From an uncultured Bacteroidota bacterium (lineage in GTDB: Bacteria; Bacteroidota; Bacteroidia; UKL13-3), in the NCBI GenBank assembly GCA_903898215.1, contig CAIUEQ010000115.1, positions 1-6,244 on the forward strand: a DNA stretch of 6,244 bases. The letters are read 5' to 3'. A model generated the notes under the pieces. It saw only the letters and a list, made by a program, of their open reading frames with translations. It made no database searches and was not told the origin of the DNA. Position numbers and translations under genes: made by a program. Positions within the stretch are counted from its first letter, which is position 1. Every line of letters starts with the position of its first letter. Positions 6,095-6,244 of this stretch are shown in pieces.

Positions 6095-6244
6095 GATTAG
6101 CTTCTCCTTTCTCTGAATTTCCGTGATCGGAATGTTTGCTGTCTTTCATTACTAAAATTGATTTTAGTTCAGTCATATTTATTGTTGGAAGATAACGTAC
6201 GAATAAGAAATAGAAGGTGAAGAATAATCCAAAAGAACCTATCA
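6087..6244 (-). CDS. actC: Alternative complex III membrane subunit ActC, C-terminal end (partial)
   Basis: An open frame enters from the right edge and gives the last 51 residues of a protein that stops with TAG at 6089-6087. It shows the end of a final membrane helix (GSFGLFFTFYFLFVRYLP), then TINMTELKS, then a hydrophilic tail rich in His, Lys, Ser and Glu. The helix followed by RYLPTINMTELK matches the closing region of NrfD-like ActC, the quinol-oxidising membrane subunit. The position directly before actD is the standard actC-actD order. The N-terminal part lies outside the window, so no catalytic residues can be judged. Confidence 0.88.
   Translation of the reverse strand, partial: IGSFGLFFTFYFLFVRYLPTINMTELKSILVMKDSKHSDHGNSEKGEANHG
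6104..6110 (-). promoter_or_regulatory. Shine-Dalgarno-like site for actD
   Basis: On the minus strand AAAGGAG lies nine bases before the actD ATG, inside the end of actC. This is unusual in Bacteroidota, where most starts, including the others in this window, lack a strong site. It may help re-initiation at the overlapping actC/actD junction, or it may simply be the Lys-Gly-Glu codons of actC. Confidence 0.4.

Overview
The window looks like chromosomal DNA from a member of the Bacteroidota. It is AT-rich. It carries the C-terminal part of an alternative complex III (act) operon of the kind common in that phylum, a replicative helicase with a Bacteroidota-like -7 box (TAnnTTTG) upstream, and traces of type IX secretion (T9SS) cargo. 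Most starts lack a Shine-Dalgarno sequence. I cannot name the genus from the sequence.

Layout: 1-1274 (minus) is the N-terminal 424 codons of a large secreted protein, cut by the window edge. 1275-1780 is a divergent, gene-free region of about 500 bp with promoter-like boxes and a cluster of inverted AAGTTA/TAACTT motifs. 1781-3316 (plus) is a complete dnaB replicative helicase. 3317-3646 separates two converging units. It holds a likely dnaB terminator, a nested inverted repeat of 123 bp, a decayed fragment that looks like the last ~33 codons of a T9SS cargo gene, and a strong terminator for the minus-strand operon. 3647-6244 (minus) is the end of the act operon, in transcription order actC (partial), actD, actE, actF. 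The genes overlap or nearly touch.

ActC, ActD, ActE and ActF are subunits of a membrane quinol:electron-acceptor oxidoreductase that replaces the bc1 complex. ActC and ActF are polytopic membrane subunits, ActD is a small two-helix subunit, and ActE is a lipid-anchored mono-haem cytochrome c. The cytochrome oxidase genes that often follow actF in this phylum are absent here, and the operon ends at a terminator.

The coding content is ordinary core metabolism and replication. No new multi-gene system is visible. The features most worth a second look are non-coding: the nested palindromic element at 3358-3480, the secretion-signal remnant whose stop codon touches it, and the motif cluster upstream of dnaB.
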